A DNA stretch of 8,603 bases, taken from assembly GCA_009926705.1 (NCBI GenBank), contig RFOJ01000031.1, positions 1 to 8,603 of the forward strand. The letters run 5' to 3'. Within the stretch, counting starts at the first letter, position 1. Each line of letters begins with the position of its first letter. The position numbers and the translations under genes were made by a program. This stretch comes from Acidimicrobiia bacterium. Lineage in GTDB: Bacteria; Actinomycetota; Acidimicrobiia; Acidimicrobiales; Ilumatobacteraceae. The notes below the pieces were generated by a model. The model was given only the letters and a program-made list of their open reading frames with translations. It was not told where the DNA came from and did not search any database. Shown piece by piece: positions 7,078 through 8,603 of this stretch.

Positions 7078-7083
7078 AGATTA
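7078..7083 (-). promoter_or_regulatory. possible internal leaderless promoter for the nitronate monooxygenase gene
   Basis: TAATCT on the minus strand begins with the TAA stop codon of the upstream gene and ends 7 nt before ATG 7070. This is the spacing expected for a leaderless start. No -35 or Shine-Dalgarno is evident. If real, the gene can be expressed independently of the operon promoter. Confidence 0.35.
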
Positions 7084-8322
7084 GTTCGCGTATGCGCCGC
7101 GCGACGAGAGATAGCCGCGGTGCCAGCGTCGCGGCGTGAAGGCACTCGCCCGAGCCTCGTCTTCGAACATCCAGCGCACGAACTTTTCCTTTCGCCAGTC
7201 GCCACCGTCGATGATGCGCATGGCACCGCGCGCCAGTCGCTCGCTGGCGAGCACTCGGCCAAGGAGCGCCGACATGCGATGGTCGGCAAAGAAATTGTTC
7301 TTCATCGCGCGCTCATACGACCGAGCCGGATGCTTGGTCGCCGCTGCCTCTCCGGCAAGGATTCCCGAGAGCAATGCCTGGCCGATGCCTTCACCCGTGA
7401 GGACGTCGGTGGCTCGCGCCGCATCGCCGACGAACAACACGTGGCCGTGCGACAGCGAACTGCTGGTGACTTTCGCCGGAATCGGCCACGCCATGAACTT
7501 TTCCTCGATGACTGCATCTGTGCCGAGTGCTTCTTGCACGTGACTTCGCGTGAGGATCTGCTGCCACAGCGCCTTGGAATCGGCGGTGCGTACCGAGCCG
7601 CCGCGCAGGATGCCGTAGCCCAGGTTTGCGCGACCGCCTTGCAGTGGAAACGACCACGCGTACCCGGGCAAGAGTTCGGGCTCGAACCAGACGAAGAGGC
7701 GATGCGCAGCGGGGCCGGTCACGTTGTGTGCGTACTGTCGCGCCGCGTGCCATTCGCCGAGATATGCACTGGCTTCGGGTGCCACCGCCTTGCGCACCGG
7801 GGACCACATGCCGTCGGCGGCGATGACGGTGCGGGCTTCGATCGTGCCGGCCGACGTCTCGACGCGCACCGTGTTGCCCGTCGCGTTGCCTGCGGTGCCA
7901 CCGGCTGCAGACGTCGCACCGACGAACTCGGTTGCTTCGCGTACCTCGATCCCGAGTGATCGCGCATGGCGTACGAGTGCGTCATCGAGATCTTCTCGTG
8001 TTGCGATTGCAGCAAACTGCCCGTCGTCGGGCAACTGCAGTTCGATGGTGCGACCCGAAGGCGAACGAAGCGTGACATCGCGACACGGCGTCCAGCTCGG
8101 CACCGACGACGGCGCCAGCCCGAGTCGGTCGAGCAACCGCAGGGCTCCCGTAGTCAGGCCGTCGCCGCAGCATTTGTCGCGGGGGAACGTGGCCTTGTCA
8201 ATCACAATGACACGGAGACCAGCGCGCTGTGCGGTAATCGCGGCAGCGACTCCGGAAGGCCCGGCGCCGACGACGAGCACGTCGGCGCGCCGTGATGTTG
8301 TTTCATCGACCCGACTCGTCAC
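7081..8322 (-). CDS. geranylgeranyl reductase family FAD-dependent oxidoreductase
   Basis: A 413-residue flavoprotein related to geranylgeranyl reductases and the mycobacterial menaquinone reductase MenJ, enzymes that saturate isoprenoid double bonds. Seen: a Rossmann dinucleotide fold VVGAGPSG (17-24) with Asp42 ending the second strand; FPRDKCCGDGL (46-56), the family signature PRxKxCGxGL; LLPGYAWSFPL (217-227), matching the PGYGW-IFP segment of the family; and FVGDAARATDVLTGEGIGQAL (297-317), the second FAD motif with Asp300. The start is GTG 8322, with a TANNNT box 8 nt before it and no Shine-Dalgarno. It is the first gene of the minus-strand unit, followed after 10 nt by the nitronate monooxygenase. 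No isoprenoid or menaquinone biosynthesis gene lies nearby, so a halogenase-like or other monooxygenase role in the same superfamily is an open alternative. Confidence 0.9.
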   Translation of the reverse strand: MTSRVDETTSRRADVLVVGAGPSGVAAAITAQRAGLRVIVIDKATFPRDKCCGDGLTTGALRLLDRLGLAPSSVPSWTPCRDVTLRSPSGRTIELQLPDDGQFAAIATREDLDDALVRHARSLGIEVREATEFVGATSAAGGTAGNATGNTVRVETSAGTIEARTVIAADGMWSPVRKAVAPEASAYLGEWHAARQYAHNVTGPAAHRLFVWFEPELLPGYAWSFPLQGGRANLGYGILRGGSVRTADSKALWQQILTRSHVQEALGTDAVIEEKFMAWPIPAKVTSSSLSHGHVLFVGDAARATDVLTGEGIGQALLSGILAGEAAATKHPARSYERAMKNNFFADHRMSALLGRVLASERLARGAMRIIDGGDWRKEKFVRWMFEDEARASAFTPRRWHRGYLSSRGAYAN

Positions 8323-8330
8323 GCGCGCAA

Positions 8331-8336
8331 AGGCTA
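8331..8336 (-). promoter_or_regulatory. putative -10 box of the flavoprotein/NMO/MFS operon
   Basis: TAGCCT on the minus strand ends 8 nt before GTG 8322, giving a leader of 0-2 nt. A CTGACG at 8355-8360 (minus strand), 18 bp upstream, matches 4 of 6 bases of the TTGACA consensus. The box shares two bases with the opposite-facing one at 8335-8340. Confidence 0.4.
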
Positions 8337-8340
8337 GATT
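8335..8340 (+). promoter_or_regulatory. putative -10 box for the SDR gene
   Basis: TAGATT on the plus strand predicts transcription from about 8347 and a leader of about 42 nt, long enough to include the Shine-Dalgarno at 8374-8380. No clear -35 was found at standard spacing. It overlaps the minus-strand -10 box by two bases, so the two promoters probably exclude each other. Confidence 0.35.
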
Positions 8341-8373
8341 GCGTCGGCATCAATCGTCAGACGTACGAATCAA

Positions 8374-8380
8374 AAAGGAG
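8374..8380 (+). promoter_or_regulatory. strong ribosome binding site of the SDR gene
   Basis: AAAGGAG lies 8 nt before ATG 8389. It is the only strong Shine-Dalgarno sequence in front of a gene in this window and it fixes the SDR start. Confidence 0.85.
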
Positions 8381-8388
8381 TCACAGCC

Positions 8389-8603
8389 ATGGCCAAGTTG
8401 TGTGAAGGAAGAGTCGCAGTCGTTACCGGGGCAGGACGCGGAATCGGGCGCGAACACGCCCTCAGCCTTGCTCGACACGGCGCCCACGTTGTGGTCAACG
8501 ACCTTGGTGCCGGCGTCGACGGAAGCGGCGGAGACGCATCACCCGCAAACCAAGTCGTCGCCGAGATCGAAGCGATGGGCGGCAAGGCGATCGCCAATGG
8601 TGA
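8389..8603 (+). CDS. short-chain dehydrogenase/reductase, MFE-2 hydroxyacyl-CoA dehydrogenase-like (3' end cut)
   Basis: The first 71 codons of an SDR. Seen: VAVVTGAGRGIGREHALSLA, with the cofactor loop TGAGRGIG (residues 13-20), and HVVVNDLGAGVDGSGG, where Asp39 after the second strand favours NAD(H). The NDLG-G...DGSG stretch is characteristic of SDRs related to the (3R)-hydroxyacyl-CoA dehydrogenase unit of peroxisomal multifunctional enzyme 2 and of actinobacterial lipid-catabolism dehydrogenases. ATG 8389 is set by the AAAGGAG ribosome site. The catalytic Ser/Tyr/Lys lie beyond the window. It is divergent from the flavoprotein operon. It likely oxidises a 3-hydroxyacyl-CoA or a similar secondary alcohol; the exact substrate is unknown. 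Confidence 0.9.
   Translation, partial: MAKLCEGRVAVVTGAGRGIGREHALSLARHGAHVVVNDLGAGVDGSGGDASPANQVVAEIEAMGGKAIANG

Noticed and set aside
7071..7289. N-terminal extension of the nitronate monooxygenase to 7289
   Set aside because: The extra 73 residues overlap the end of the upstream flavoprotein in another frame and resemble no domain; the conserved start is at 7070.
6712..7959. Long plus-strand open frame (415 codons)
   Set aside because: It runs antisense through two well-supported flavoprotein genes; the product is Arg-rich with no recognisable motif, a common artefact of GC-rich DNA.

Overview
The window reads as a moderately high-GC actinobacterial chromosome segment. Support comes from dense coding, Lys codons that are nearly all AAG, an F420-type luciferase-like oxidoreductase, and several genes whose start codon sits only 6-9 nt after a TANNNT -10 box with no Shine-Dalgarno sequence, as in leaderless actinobacterial transcripts. 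An aquatic or soil Acidimicrobiia-like lineage is my best guess, but the sequence alone does not prove it. I see no rRNA, tRNA, CRISPR array, insertion sequence or phage gene.

Left part (1-3691): an alpha/beta hydrolase (minus strand, cut by the window start) diverges from a plus-strand pair made of an acyl-CoA dehydrogenase and an AMP-forming acyl-CoA ligase. The ligase ATG lies 20 bp inside the dehydrogenase gene, so the two are probably co-transcribed. The ligase is the most unusual gene here. A complete adenylate-forming enzyme of about 517 residues is preceded by about 84 residues of histone-H1/HupB-like Lys/Ala/Pro/Ser sequence (37 Lys and 7 Arg, no Asp or Glu), which includes three 13-residue tandem units. 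No ATG, GTG or TTG lies in frame between this tail and the folded core, so the tail is very likely translated.

Middle (3692-4872): a 128-bp intergenic gap, then a single F420-dependent luciferase-like oxidoreductase of the type seen in Mycobacterium Rv3520c.

Right part (4873-8322, minus strand): a tight three-gene unit transcribed right to left: a geranylgeranyl-reductase-family flavoprotein, a nitronate-monooxygenase/2-nitropropane-dioxygenase-family flavoprotein, and an MFS exporter-like protein. Gaps are 10 and 8 nt. The exporter gene's stop codon directly abuts the stop of the convergent F420 gene. A short divergent promoter region (8323-8388) separates this unit from a short-chain dehydrogenase that runs off the window end and resembles the hydroxyacyl-CoA dehydrogenase part of MFE-2-type proteins.

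Together the genes suggest activation (ligase), alpha,beta-dehydrogenation (acyl-CoA dehydrogenase), hydroxyacyl oxidation (SDR) and thioester or ester hydrolysis of a lipid-like carboxylic acid, with flavin and F420 redox enzymes alongside. The substrate cannot be read from the sequence.
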